DNA of 64,000 bases from Pyruvatibacter sp. HU-CL02332 (GTDB lineage: Bacteria; Pseudomonadota; Alphaproteobacteria; CGMCC-115125), in assembly GCF_040362765.1 (NCBI RefSeq), contig NZ_BAABWK010000001.1, positions 1,341,501 to 1,405,500 on the forward strand, given 5' to 3'. Under the pieces are notes generated by a model that did not search any database, was not told where the DNA came from, and was given only the letters and a program-made list of their open reading frames with translations. Shown here piece by piece: positions 9,157 through 16,707 of this stretch. Positions within the stretch are counted from its first letter, which is position 1, and the number at the start of each line of letters is the position of its first letter. Both the position numbers and the translations under genes were made by a program.

Positions 9157-9244
9157 GCAGCCCCGGGCTTGACCCGGGGCCTACTCGCAGACGCCTCACA
9201 CCGCAGCACACGCGAGTGGACCCGGGGTCAAGCCCGGGGATACG
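9157..9244. repeat. Interspersed intergenic inverted repeat, copy 2
   Basis: Same architecture as the element at 3104-3194: arms at 9157-9187 and 9212-9244, each with an inner palindrome (CCCCGGGCTTGACCCGGGG; CCCGGGGTCAAGCCCGGGG) and the shared CTACTCGC/GCGAGTGG arm ends. The core is CTTGACCC where copy 1 has CTTGATCC, so the paired changes keep the stem. It lies between the Tas-like gene and its terminator. Confidence 0.85.
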
Positions 9245-9271
9245 GAAGGTGGGAAACACACAATGACAAAG

Positions 9272-9303
9272 GCGGGTGGGTAGAAATGCCCGCCCGCTTT
9301 TTT
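9272..9303 (+). terminator. Intrinsic terminator of the Tas-like gene
   Basis: GCGGGTGGG pairs with CCCGCCCGC (one U-G pair) around the loop TAGAAATG, followed at once by TTTTTT. Placed about 140 bases after the aldo-keto reductase stop and 50 bases before the next gene. Confidence 0.9.
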
Positions 9304-9355
9304 GTATCGGCAGCGCCGCCTTTCAACTGACACACGACTCAGCTACGCCTGACCC

Positions 9356-9904
9356 ATGATAAGATTGTTCGTTGCCATCGGACTGCCGCACGCCACCAGC
9401 GTTGACCTTGCCATGATGTGCGGCGGCGGCATGCCCGGCGCCCGCTGGGTGCCGATGGAAAATTACCACATCACCCTGCGCTTCATTGGCGAAGTCTCAG
9501 AACCGCAGGCCGACGATATTGATTCAGCCTTGGCCACCCTGTCGAGCAAACCCTTCGACCTTCAGATCAAGGGATGTGGCGTCTTCGGTCAGGACCACCC
9601 CCGCGCCCTGTGGGCCGGCATTGAGCCGAACGAAGCGCTGACAAATCTGCAAAAGAAGATCGCGCGTGTGTTCCAGCAGATCGGCCTTGCACCGGACAAG
9701 CGCAAATTTGCGCCCCACATCACCCTCGCCCGCCTGCGCAATGCGGAGCCCCTCAAGGTTCAGCAATTCATTCAGGATCACAGCCTCTACAAGGCCCCGC
9801 CAATCGCCATCGACAGCTTCGGGCTATACTCAAGTGATCTCAGCCATTCCGGTTCGATCTACCACCTGGAACAAAGCTATACGCTTGCCCGCGTCAAAGC
9901 CTGA
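9356..9904 (+). CDS. thpR: RNA 2',3'-cyclic phosphodiesterase (2'-5' RNA ligase family)
   Basis: Two-histidine phosphoesterase of the ThpR/LigT family, which hydrolyses 2',3'-cyclic phosphate RNA ends and can act as a 2'-5' RNA ligase in vitro. The two catalytic HxT motifs are HITLRFIGE near residue 40 and HITLARL near residue 122. The N-terminus MIRLFVAIGLP and length of 182 are typical. It is followed 40 bases later by the PhhB-like gene on the same strand, probably one transcript; no functional link is known. Confidence 0.93.
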   Translation: MIRLFVAIGLPHATSVDLAMMCGGGMPGARWVPMENYHITLRFIGEVSEPQADDIDSALATLSSKPFDLQIKGCGVFGQDHPRALWAGIEPNEALTNLQKKIARVFQQIGLAPDKRKFAPHITLARLRNAEPLKVQQFIQDHSLYKAPPIAIDSFGLYSSDLSHSGSIYHLEQSYTLARVKA

Positions 9905-9944
9905 GCCTAGGTAGAAGGCAACAACGCTCATCCAGGAGGCCACC

Positions 9945-10235
9945 ATGACCGCAAAACTCGAAGGCGACGCCCGCGCCACAGCGCTTGCCACGCTCACCGG
10001 CTGGACCGAAGTCGCTGACCGCGATGCGATCAACAAGGTCTTCAAGTTCAAAGACTTTTCACAGGCCTTCGCCTTCATGACCCGCGTTGCCCTTAAGGCC
10101 GAGGTCATGGATCACCATCCTGAATGGTTCAACGTCTACAACAAGGTGGACGTCACCCTGACCACCCATGATGCGGACGGCCTGAGCCAGAAGGACATCG
10201 ATCTGGCCACCGCCATGGAAGACTACGCCGCCTGA
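9945..10235 (+). CDS. phhB: 4a-hydroxytetrahydrobiopterin dehydratase
   Basis: Pterin-4a-carbinolamine dehydratase, 96 residues, which recycles the pterin cofactor of aromatic amino acid hydroxylases. The signature is clear: [16 protein letters not shown] then [21 protein letters not shown], holding the His-His pair and the Trp of the active site. CCAGGAGG lies before ATG 9945. No phenylalanine hydroxylase gene is in the window, so the partner, if there is one, is elsewhere. Confidence 0.95.
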   Translation: MTAKLEGDARATALATLTGWTEVADRDAINKVFKFKDFSQAFAFMTRVALKAEVMDHHPEWFNVYNKVDVTLTTHDADGLSQKDIDLATAMEDYAA

Positions 10236-10247
10236 GCACTGGGCTAT

Positions 10248-10907
10248 CTACCGCTCAAAAATCGCAATCGCCGCCACCAGTTTGCCGGCAGGTTCCTGCG
10301 TGACGTCCACCACGCTGAACCCGGCCTGCTTGGCCGCATCCACGGCCCGCTCCACCCGGTCCCAGCCACCCTGGGCCCCGGCAAAATTGCTCGTCGTGTC
10401 CGCGCCTGCTGATCTTTGAACAATGACAAGCCGCCCACCAGGTTTCAGGACCCGGGCCAGCTCCACCAGACCCTCATGGGGCTCTGGCCAGAACTGAAAG
10501 CTGTTGACGGCATATGCCTTGTCAAATCGCCCTGTCTCAAACGGCAGATCTTCCACGCTGGCCTGAAGCACCTGCGCGCAGCCGCGTTTGATCATCCAGT
10601 GAAGCTTATGCCGGGCCATGTGCACCGCCAAAGGCGCATGATCCACCCCAGCCACAAACCCGCTTTGGCCAATGATCCGCGCCACTTTGCGCAGAGAAAC
10701 CCCAGGCCCACAGCCAATTTCCAGCACATTGTCACCCGGCTGCAGATCCAGCGCCTGCCGCGCGGCACCATTGTAGCGGCCATTCTTGTAAGCCATGGAT
10801 GTCAGCGCCAGCCGCCCCAGAAGTCCACGCGGATTGCCAAACTGCGAGGCCACTGACCGGCTCTCGGCGGCGTCATTTAGCATCGCACCTGTCTTTGCCT
10901 TGCTCAT
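10248..10907 (-). CDS. SAM-dependent class I methyltransferase
   Basis: Rossmann-fold methyltransferase of 219 residues. Motif I is VLEIGCGPGVS, the acidic residue after strand 2 is in GFVAGVDHAPLAV, and motif IV-like sequence follows in FDKAYAVNSFQFWPEP. VLKPGGRLVIVQ is the usual post-I strand. This Methyltransf_11 type is found in ubiquinone and small-molecule methylation, but the substrate is not readable. The gene is divergent from a MarR-type regulator with 136 bases between them, so the regulator may control it. Confidence 0.87.
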   Translation of the reverse strand: MSKAKTGAMLNDAAESRSVASQFGNPRGLLGRLALTSMAYKNGRYNGAARQALDLQPGDNVLEIGCGPGVSLRKVARIIGQSGFVAGVDHAPLAVHMARHKLHWMIKRGCAQVLQASVEDLPFETGRFDKAYAVNSFQFWPEPHEGLVELARVLKPGGRLVIVQRSAGADTTSNFAGAQGGWDRVERAVDAAKQAGFSVVDVTQEPAGKLVAAIAIFER

Positions 10908-10938
10908 ACCGTCACCCTCCTGTCATGAATCTCTGAAC

Positions 10939-10953
10939 GACAACTAAATTGTC
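10939..10953. promoter_or_regulatory. Candidate operator between methyltransferase and MarR gene
   Basis: A 15-base inverted repeat, GACAA-CTAAA-TTGTC, lies in the divergent intergenic region 32 bases upstream of the methyltransferase start and 91 upstream of the MarR-type gene. Size and placement suit a MarR dimer site. No experimental support. Confidence 0.4.
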
Positions 10954-11043
10954 ATATAAGAGATCGTTTGCCCCCTTCAAGAGGCTCGCGGGGGGAGGTA
11001 GAGTCCGCGCTTCGTTTCGCACAGCACACCCAAGGGGGCACAC

Positions 11044-11610
11044 GTGGCCAAAGACAATGGCGGCAAGAAGAAGCCCGGCAAAGGCGCCAAGAAACTGGTC
11101 AAAGCCGCCTCTCCCGCCAAGGACATGGGCCGCCGGGACTTGTCTCTTGCGGTCATGAACTGTGTGCCGTGGCTGTATTTTCGCCTGCAGGCGGAAGGTC
11201 AGGAGATCGGTGCCGTCAATGCCCAGCGCGGCGGCACCTGGGGCATGTTGAACTCAGTCATCACCCAGGGCCCCCAGACAGTCCCTCAGCTTGCACGCGC
11301 CCGGCCGGTGTCACGCCAGCACATTCAAAAGCTGGCCAATGAAATGGTCGCCGAAGGCCTGATCCGCTTCGTGCCCAACCCGGCCCATCGCCGTTCGCAG
11401 CTCATCGAAGCAACGCCCAAGGGCCTCGACGCCTATGCCCGCATGAATTCAAGCCTCGGCGAACTCGCAGACATGCTGGGCGACGGCTTTTCAAAGGAAG
11501 AACTGTTTGTGGCCGCCAGCGTGCTGGAACGCATGCGCGCCAAGCTGGCCGAAAATCAGGGCGGCGGCGGTGCCCCCGGCGCATTGCCGATATCCCTGGC
11601 CGCCGAATGA
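11044..11610 (+). CDS. MarR-family transcriptional regulator
   Basis: Winged-helix regulator of 188 residues. A lysine/glycine-rich leader of about 30 residues precedes the domain; the wHTH runs from about residue 65 (GMLNSVITQGPQTVPQLARARPVSRQHIQ) through the wing FVPNPAHRRSQLIEATPKG, followed by a dimerisation helix pair. The start is GTG 11044 with AAGGGGG upstream. It is divergent from the methyltransferase gene, its most likely target. The basic leader is unusual for MarR proteins and may add non-specific DNA contacts. Confidence 0.85.
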   Translation: MAKDNGGKKKPGKGAKKLVKAASPAKDMGRRDLSLAVMNCVPWLYFRLQAEGQEIGAVNAQRGGTWGMLNSVITQGPQTVPQLARARPVSRQHIQKLANEMVAEGLIRFVPNPAHRRSQLIEATPKGLDAYARMNSSLGELADMLGDGFSKEELFVAASVLERMRAKLAENQGGGGAPGALPISLAAE

Positions 11611-11622
11611 GTCACAGCCGCA

Positions 11623-12069
11623 ATGGCCAAGCACACCACTCTTCACTCGATCGCCCACAATTGGGCTGACTCGTTGGCTTGCGGACTCGGATTTGCTCTG
11701 GGTGATCTCTACATGTCCGATATCTTCGCGGAGGCCGAATTATCAGAAGCCAAGTACATTTCAGTAGATTTCCTAACCGGAAAAATCGCTGGAGGTGAAG
11801 CTTCGGAAAGCCTGCAAAACGTGATCAGGCTTTACTGTGAACGCTTTCCACACTTCTGCGAAAAACACAGCGCTAAACGCGACGAGTATCGTGAGTTTAC
11901 GGCTGTTTTCTCTGCAGGAGCCCTTGGCTGCGAGCCACGTTTAGAGATCATCGTTGCGGATGCAAAGGGCAAGAGATCATCAATACAATACCATGGCAGA
12001 CTCGGGCGCCGCGTACGTGTCATGGATAAAGACGGCAAAATAATCCGCGCGAGGCGTAAGACAGTATGA
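11623..12069 (+). CDS. Hypothetical protein, 148 aa
   Basis: I do not recognise this protein. It is soluble and of mixed charge, with no signal peptide or clear membrane segment; notable stretches are NWADSLACGLGFALGDLYMSDIF near the N-terminus (which could be one amphipathic helix), LYCERFPHFCEKH in the middle and a basic end (GRLGRRVRVMDKDGKIIRARRKTV, split here by function, not motif). It starts 12 bases after the MarR-type stop. Base composition drops locally (11761-11820 is 28 G+C of 60), unlike its neighbours, hinting at later acquisition. A strong hairpin terminator follows at once. Confidence 0.6.
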   Translation: MAKHTTLHSIAHNWADSLACGLGFALGDLYMSDIFAEAELSEAKYISVDFLTGKIAGGEASESLQNVIRLYCERFPHFCEKHSAKRDEYREFTAVFSAGALGCEPRLEIIVADAKGKRSSIQYHGRLGRRVRVMDKDGKIIRARRKTV

Positions 12070-12071
12070 AC

Positions 12072-12104
12072 AAAAAAGGCCGCCCCCTGAGGAGCGGCCT
12101 TTTC
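12072..12104. terminator. Bidirectional terminator between convergent genes
   Basis: AAAAGGCCGC pairs with GCGGCCTTTT around a 10-base loop; the A-tract and T-tract flank the stem, so it can end transcription from both the hypothetical gene (+) and the first VOC gene (-). Confidence 0.9.
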
Positions 12105-12127
12105 TCATTGCAGATCGCGCTTATGCG

Positions 12128-12496
12128 CTATCCCATGTGAAACGCACAGATCTTGTTGCCATCCAGGTCACGGAAATAGGCCCCATAAAAGCCCTGACCG
12201 CGATCACCCGGCGCGCCTTCATCGGCACCACCCAGCTCCATGGCTTTGGCGTGCAAGGCATCCACCGCTTCCTTGCTGCCCGGTGCCATGGCCAGCATGT
12301 TGCCATTGCCCGGCGTGGCTGTGTTCCCGTCATAGGGTTTGGTGACCATGATCATGGCGCCCGGCCCACCGGCATAGACACGCATGGTGCCTTCTTCTTC
12401 CATCAGGACCTGAGGGTTCAGGTCAGCCAACAGCGCGTCATAAAAGGCCAGCGCCTTGGGCAGATCGTTGGTTCCAACAGTGGCGTAAGCAAGCAT
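12128..12496 (-). CDS. VOC family protein, tandem copy A
   Basis: Vicinal-oxygen-chelate (glyoxalase/bleomycin-resistance) protein of 122 residues. It starts MLAYATVGTNDLPKALAFYD and ends GFYGAYFRDLDGNKICAF, the usual strand that carries the last metal ligand. Start ATG 12496 has AGGAGA at good spacing. It is 68% identical (83 of 122 positions by hand count) to the next gene upstream, with no gaps and an identical last 21 residues, so the two are a recent tandem duplication. Function of this subgroup is unknown; members are usually annotated as glyoxalase-like. Confidence 0.9.
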   Translation of the reverse strand: MLAYATVGTNDLPKALAFYDALLADLNPQVLMEEEGTMRVYAGGPGAMIMVTKPYDGNTATPGNGNMLAMAPGSKEAVDALHAKAMELGGADEGAPGDRGQGFYGAYFRDLDGNKICAFHMG

Positions 12497-12608
12497 GTGT
12501 CTCTCCTGGAGGCGTGGGGGAAGATTGAATACACCCACTAAATCCCAAAGCACGCCAGCACACACTTACGCTGGAGGTAAGCACCACAGGGAAAAGCAGA
12601 CGAACACG

Positions 12609-12638
12609 AAAAAGGCCGCCCCTCACAGGACGGCCTTT
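12609..12638 (-). terminator. Terminator after VOC copy B
   Basis: AAAGGCCG/CGGCCTTT stem with a 12-base loop lies 27 bases after the stop of VOC copy B; read on the minus strand it ends in TTTTTC. It resembles the terminators at 12072 and 13124. Confidence 0.8.
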
Positions 12639-12664
12639 CCACTTTTATCCATCGCGCTGTGGGA

Positions 12665-13033
12665 TCAACCCATATGGAACGCGCAGATCTTGTTGCCGTC
12701 CAGATCGCGGAAATACGCGCCATAGAAACCAGGCATCCGCTCGCCGGGGCCGCCTTCATCTGCGCTGCCAAGGTCCATGGCCTTTTTGTAGAGCGCGTCC
12801 ACGCCCTCACGGCTGCCACCGGGAATGGCGATCATGCAGCCATTGCCAACTGTCGCTTCGCCGCCATCAGCAGGCTTGGTCACCATCAGCATGCCGCCCT
12901 GGCCATTGCTGTAAATGCGCATGCGGCCAGGATCTTCCATCACCATGTTGGGATTGTGATCGGCCAGCAATGTTTCGTAGTAGGTCAGCGCCTTGGGCAG
13001 GTCGTTTGTACCAACGCAGGTATATCCAAGCAT
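12665..13033 (-). CDS. VOC family protein, tandem copy B
   Basis: Second 122-residue VOC protein, paralogous to copy A. It keeps the VGTNDLPKAL start and the AYFRDLDGNKICAFHMG end, but differs in the central strands (PGRMRIYSNGQGGMLMVTKP versus TMRVYAGGPGAMIMVTKP). Each copy has its own ribosome site (CGGAGGAG here) and terminator, so they appear to be separate transcription units rather than an operon. Probably a metal-binding small-molecule lyase, dioxygenase or binding protein; the substrate cannot be inferred. Confidence 0.9.
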   Translation of the reverse strand: MLGYTCVGTNDLPKALTYYETLLADHNPNMVMEDPGRMRIYSNGQGGMLMVTKPADGGEATVGNGCMIAIPGGSREGVDALYKKAMDLGSADEGGPGERMPGFYGAYFRDLDGNKICAFHMG

Positions 13034-13123
13034 CGAAATCTCCTCCGGGAGTAATGTGTTGTGGGAGTGGTTGTAAGGCCAAACGACCGCCTGTGCACTT
13101 ACGTTTTCGTGATGCCCCCAATG

Positions 13124-13155
13124 AAAAAGGGCCGCCCGGCATTGCCGGACGGCCC
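13124..13155 (-). terminator. Terminator after the SDR gene
   Basis: GGGCCG/CGGCCC outer stem with an inner CCGGC/GCCGG stem, and on the minus strand a following TTTTT. It is 57 bases past the SDR stop codon. Confidence 0.85.
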
Positions 13156-13180
13156 CTATTCACTAACGTTATGTAAGGTC

Positions 13181-13230
13181 TACCGCGGTGCCATGCGGCC
13201 CCGCCCCGCGTTTACCGCGGCGCCATGCGG
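13181..13230 (-). repeat. Duplicated 3' end of the SDR gene
   Basis: Two 18-base direct copies (13181-13198 and 13213-13230), identical at 17 positions and 32 bases apart. The inner one encodes the last codons of the SDR (RMAPR and TAA); the outer one repeats CGC ATG GCA CCG CGG TAG just beyond the stop. It looks like the scar of a short tandem duplication or recombination at the gene end. Confidence 0.75.
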
Positions 13231-13994
13231 ATTGCGCCGTCGAGACGAACGCTCTCACCATTGAAGTAGCCGTTTTCAATCATGGTCTTGGCCAGATGCG
13301 CGTACTCATCCGGCGCACCAAGACGTGCGGGGAAAGGAACCTGTGCACCAAGCGCCTGACGGACCTTTTCTGGAGCACCGGCCAGGAGCGGCGTATCAAA
13401 GATACCCGGCAGGATCGTGTTGATGCGGATGCCTTCGCGGCTCAAGTCACGGGCAATCGGCAATGTCATGCCGACAACGCCAGCCTTGGATGCTGAATAA
13501 GCCGCCTGGCCGATCTGGCCGTCCTGAGCTGCAACAGACGCTGTGTTGATGATCGCACCGCGATCACCGTTTTCCAGCGGGTCCAGCGTCATCATGCCGG
13601 CTGCTGATTTGGCGATGCAGCGGAAAGTGCCGACCAGGTTGATCTGGATGATCAGGTCGAACTTGTCCGTTGGGAACGCATTGATTTCGCCGGTTTCGCG
13701 GTTGCGACCAGCCGTCTTGATGGCGTTACCGATACCGGCACAGTTCACCAGAATACGTTCCTGGCCAATGGCCTCGCGTGACTTTGCAAAAGCAGCGTCA
13801 ACGCCGGCTTCATCAGTCACGTTGCACTGGGCAAACACGCCACCGAGTTCTTTTGCCAGGGCTTCGCCCTTTTCAGCGTTGAGATCGAAAATGCCGACCT
13901 TGACGCCGTCTGCAGCCAGCGCACGGGCTGTTGCTTCACCCAGACCGGATGCACCGCCGGTAATGACGGCTGAAATTGAACTGTCGAGCTTCAT
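13212..13994 (-). CDS. SDR oxidoreductase, 3-hydroxyacyl-CoA dehydrogenase type-2-like
   Basis: Classical short-chain dehydrogenase of 260 residues, NAD-binding motif TGGASGLG, NAG-equivalent NCAGIG, catalytic Ser in INTASVAA and YSASK for Tyr/Lys. The long insert between NCAGIG and the catalytic Ser (IKTAGRNRETGEINAF) is characteristic of the HSD17B10-like type-2 3-hydroxyacyl-CoA dehydrogenases, which oxidise short- and branched-chain hydroxyacyl-CoAs or steroids. It stands as its own unit with a terminator. The C-terminal codons are duplicated downstream. Confidence 0.9.
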   Translation of the reverse strand: MKLDSSISAVITGGASGLGEATARALAADGVKVGIFDLNAEKGEALAKELGGVFAQCNVTDEAGVDAAFAKSREAIGQERILVNCAGIGNAIKTAGRNRETGEINAFPTDKFDLIIQINLVGTFRCIAKSAAGMMTLDPLENGDRGAIINTASVAAQDGQIGQAAYSASKAGVVGMTLPIARDLSREGIRINTILPGIFDTPLLAGAPEKVRQALGAQVPFPARLGAPDEYAHLAKTMIENGYFNGESVRLDGAIRMAPR

Positions 13995-14256
13995 GGAACA
14001 AAGCCTCCCTTTTGAGCCTTAAAGTGTGTGGTTTTGATCGTCTTGAACCGTGATTGGGCGCGGGTGTACCACGAAGAAAGGCCCATGTCACAAGGGGTTC
14101 CCCCTACATATCCGGCCCCAAAATCGCCCATAGTTTGACGTAGGGGAACGGTGGATGTGTCACGCAGATCGCTTGCGAAGCCGCGTTGAAACCCCCATCT
14201 TTGCCTCAAGGGCAACATGGATTTTGTGCATTTTTGCCCACCACGAGCAGGACCAC

Positions 14257-14661
14257 ATGACCAGCAGTTCCGCAGACAATGACGCTGTTACGCTTATTGA
14301 AGACCCCCGCATTCAGTTGCCGGTGGTCGCAGAGCGCAATGAACGCGTGGCCCGCAAGGGCTTCTGGCGCAAGCTGGCGCGTGTGGCAGGCAAAGTCCCC
14401 TTCGCGGAGGATGCCACCGCCGCCTATTACTGCGCCATCGATCCCGGCACGCCTATGCGGGTGCGCGCCACGCTGTTTGCAGCCATCACCTATTTCATTG
14501 TGCCCACAGACCTGATCCCGGATGTCATCGCAGCGCTTGGCTTCACTGACGATGCCACGGTGCTCACCACCGCGATTGCCATTGTCGGCAGCCACATCAA
14601 GGACCATCATCGCATTCGTGCCCAACGCACCTTGAAGCAGGGCGAGTTCGAAGACGCCTGA
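14257..14661 (+). CDS. YkvA/DUF1232 family protein
   Basis: Small membrane-associated protein with the DUF1232 core ATLFAAITYFIVPTDLIPDVI followed by GFTDDATVLTTAIAI (two adjoining hydrophobic stretches). About 75 polar residues precede the core. ATG 14257 has AGGA five bases upstream and is preferred over ATG 14155, which would add 34 residues of unlikely composition. Function of the family is unknown. It ends 4 bases from the end of the convergent EamA gene. (134 residues.). Confidence 0.85.
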   Translation: MTSSSADNDAVTLIEDPRIQLPVVAERNERVARKGFWRKLARVAGKVPFAEDATAAYYCAIDPGTPMRVRATLFAAITYFIVPTDLIPDVIAALGFTDDATVLTTAIAIVGSHIKDHHRIRAQRTLKQGEFEDA

Positions 14662-14665
14662 TGGG

Positions 14666-15586
14666 CTACGTGCCCTCGGCGGACCGCCGCGCCTTGGCCT
14701 CAACCGCTTCCCGTCGCGCGATGTAGAGCGTCGTCGCCACAATGATGACGGCGCCGGCAATCGTCAGCCAGTCCGGCACATCACCGAAAATCAGGAAGCC
14801 CGCAATCGCTGCAAAAACGAGACGCGAATAATCAAACGGCACAATGGCCGATGCATCCCCTTCCCGGTAGCCGCGAATGAAACAGTTATGCGCGCCAGCC
14901 GCAAACACGCCCATGAGCACCAGCAGCCCCATCTCGTTCCACGTGGGCGTGATCCACACAAAGGCCGCAGGAATACCCGCCACCACCGTGCCGACGACGC
15001 CTGTGTAAAACATCAATGTGACCGGTGCGTCCTTCACAACGATCTTTACAAAGATTGTTGCCATGGCCACGCACAGCGCACCGGCGAGCGCCACCAATGC
15101 CGCAGGATCGATCTCCACCGTTGGCCGCAGCATCACCAGCACACCAACAAACCCGATCAGCACAGCACCGATGCGACGCGGACCTGCCGGCTCTTTCAAA
15201 ATGAAATAGGCCAAGGGCACCACAAACAATGCCTTGGTAAAATTGTAAGCCAGCGCATCAGCCAGCGGCAGATGCACCAATGCGTAGAACCCGCACATCA
15301 TGGCTGTGGAGCCAACCACGCCACGGGCGATCTGCAGCAGGGGATAGTGCGTCTTGATGGACGCCATGCCGCCGCGAATGAGAAACGGCACAATCACCAG
15401 CAGCGCAATGAACATGCGAAAGAACGCCAGCTGCAAACTGTCCAGCCGGTCCCCCAGCGTTTTTGCCAGCACTGCCATCGCTGTAAAACACGTGGCCGAC
15501 AAAAGCAGCCACAAGGCACCGCGCACATTGGGGGGCAATGTCACCCAGTAGGCAGCCGCCCGCTCACGTTGGGACGCAACACTCAT
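14666..15586 (-). CDS. EamA/DMT-family transporter A
   Basis: Drug/metabolite transporter with ten predicted helices in two EamA repeats, 306 residues. The start overlaps the stop of the next DMT gene by 4 bases (ATGA), so the two are translated together. The proteins are clear paralogues: both begin with a TLxPNxRGALWLLxSxxxFTxMAVLxK segment and share the repeated GxVLIGFxGVLVMLRP block, interrupted at different residues. Two half-similar DMT proteins encoded in tandem could work as homodimers or a heterodimer. Substrate unknown; small organic metabolites are usual. Confidence 0.9.
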   Translation of the reverse strand: MSVASQRERAAAYWVTLPPNVRGALWLLLSATCFTAMAVLAKTLGDRLDSLQLAFFRMFIALLVIVPFLIRGGMASIKTHYPLLQIARGVVGSTAMMCGFYALVHLPLADALAYNFTKALFVVPLAYFILKEPAGPRRIGAVLIGFVGVLVMLRPTVEIDPAALVALAGALCVAMATIFVKIVVKDAPVTLMFYTGVVGTVVAGIPAAFVWITPTWNEMGLLVLMGVFAAGAHNCFIRGYREGDASAIVPFDYSRLVFAAIAGFLIFGDVPDWLTIAGAVIIVATTLYIARREAVEAKARRSAEGT

Positions 15587-16548
15587 TCGGCTTTGCTTTC
15601 AGATACGGCTGCGGCAGCTTTTGCACGCGCGACCGCGGCTTCACGCTGCGCAATGTAAAAACTTGTAGCCGCAATAATTACCGCACCCACAATCGTATAG
15701 ATGTCGGGCACCGTGCCAAAGAACAAAAACCCGGCAACGCCAGCGAACAGCAACCGCGTGTAATCAATTGGCGCCATGGCCGTGGCTTCACCCACCCGGT
15801 AAGCCCGCAGAAAACAGTTATGCGCGCCGGCACCGACAATGCCCATGCCAGCCAGCATCGCCCACTCATAAGGCGTTGGATCAATCCAGTTGAGGGCCAT
15901 AGGCACGACCGTCATGGCGCAGCCGAACACGCCGGAGAAGAGCATCATGGTGAGCGGCCCGTCCTTGTCGGACACAAGCTTGACCATGATCGCAGCGCCC
16001 GCAATCAGCAACGCACCAAACAGCGCCACGAAGGCTGCCGGTTCAAAGTCGCCCGAAGGCCGCAGCATGACCAACACACCCAGGAAGCCGATAATCACCG
16101 CCGTGATGCGCCGCCACCCGGGCACCTCGCCAAGAAAGATGATGGCCAGCGGCACCATGAACAGCGCCTGCGCAAATTGAATGGCCTGCGCGTCAGCCAG
16201 AGGCAGTTTCACAAACGCATAAACCATGCAGATCATCGCGCCACCGCCGATGATGCCGCGCAGGGTCATCAACCGTGGATGGTTGGGAATGAACCCGCCA
16301 TCCTTGATGAGCCACGGCATGATGATGGCGGTTGCAAAGAACAGACGAAAGAACGCGACCTGCATGGGGTCGAGCCGCGTGCCCAGAAATTTGGTGAGCA
16401 CCGCCATGACCGTGAACAGCGACATGGACATCAACAGCCACAGGGCGCCACGCGTGTTGGGCGCGAGCGTGAACCACCACGACGTCAGGCGGTCACGGCG
16501 CGCCGAATAGGCGGTTGGTGTGTCGTGATCAGTCACGCGAGAGTTCAT
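15583..16548 (-). CDS. EamA/DMT-family transporter B
   Basis: Upstream member of the coupled DMT pair, 321 residues and ten helices. It has a longer polar N-terminus (MNSRVTDHDTPTAYSARRD) than its partner. ATG 16548 is chosen; the frame continues upstream to 16629, but that extension is Cys/Trp-rich and lacks homology. The C-terminal tail is rich in Ala and Lys/Glu and cytoplasmic. Probable function is export of amino acids or related metabolites, as inferred from the family only. Confidence 0.88.
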   Translation of the reverse strand: MNSRVTDHDTPTAYSARRDRLTSWWFTLAPNTRGALWLLMSMSLFTVMAVLTKFLGTRLDPMQVAFFRLFFATAIIMPWLIKDGGFIPNHPRLMTLRGIIGGGAMICMVYAFVKLPLADAQAIQFAQALFMVPLAIIFLGEVPGWRRITAVIIGFLGVLVMLRPSGDFEPAAFVALFGALLIAGAAIMVKLVSDKDGPLTMMLFSGVFGCAMTVVPMALNWIDPTPYEWAMLAGMGIVGAGAHNCFLRAYRVGEATAMAPIDYTRLLFAGVAGFLFFGTVPDIYTIVGAVIIAATSFYIAQREAAVARAKAAAAVSESKAE

Positions 16549-16707
16549 CCTGACGGGAATACAGCAGCCCCAGCACCACTGTGGATATGCCCAACCTAGG
16601 TGCCAGCCGCCGCAGCTACAAGATGACACAGCGTCATTTAAGCTGATGTCTGTTGTGCGCTGGCGGACATTGCCACAAAAAGGTCAATGGCTCCGCGCAC
16701 TTAGAAC

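Noticed and set aside
15538-16599. Long plus-strand open frame opposite the DMT pair
   Set aside because: It is an antisense shadow: His/Arg/Gln-rich composition, no domain, and complete overlap with two well-supported transporter genes.
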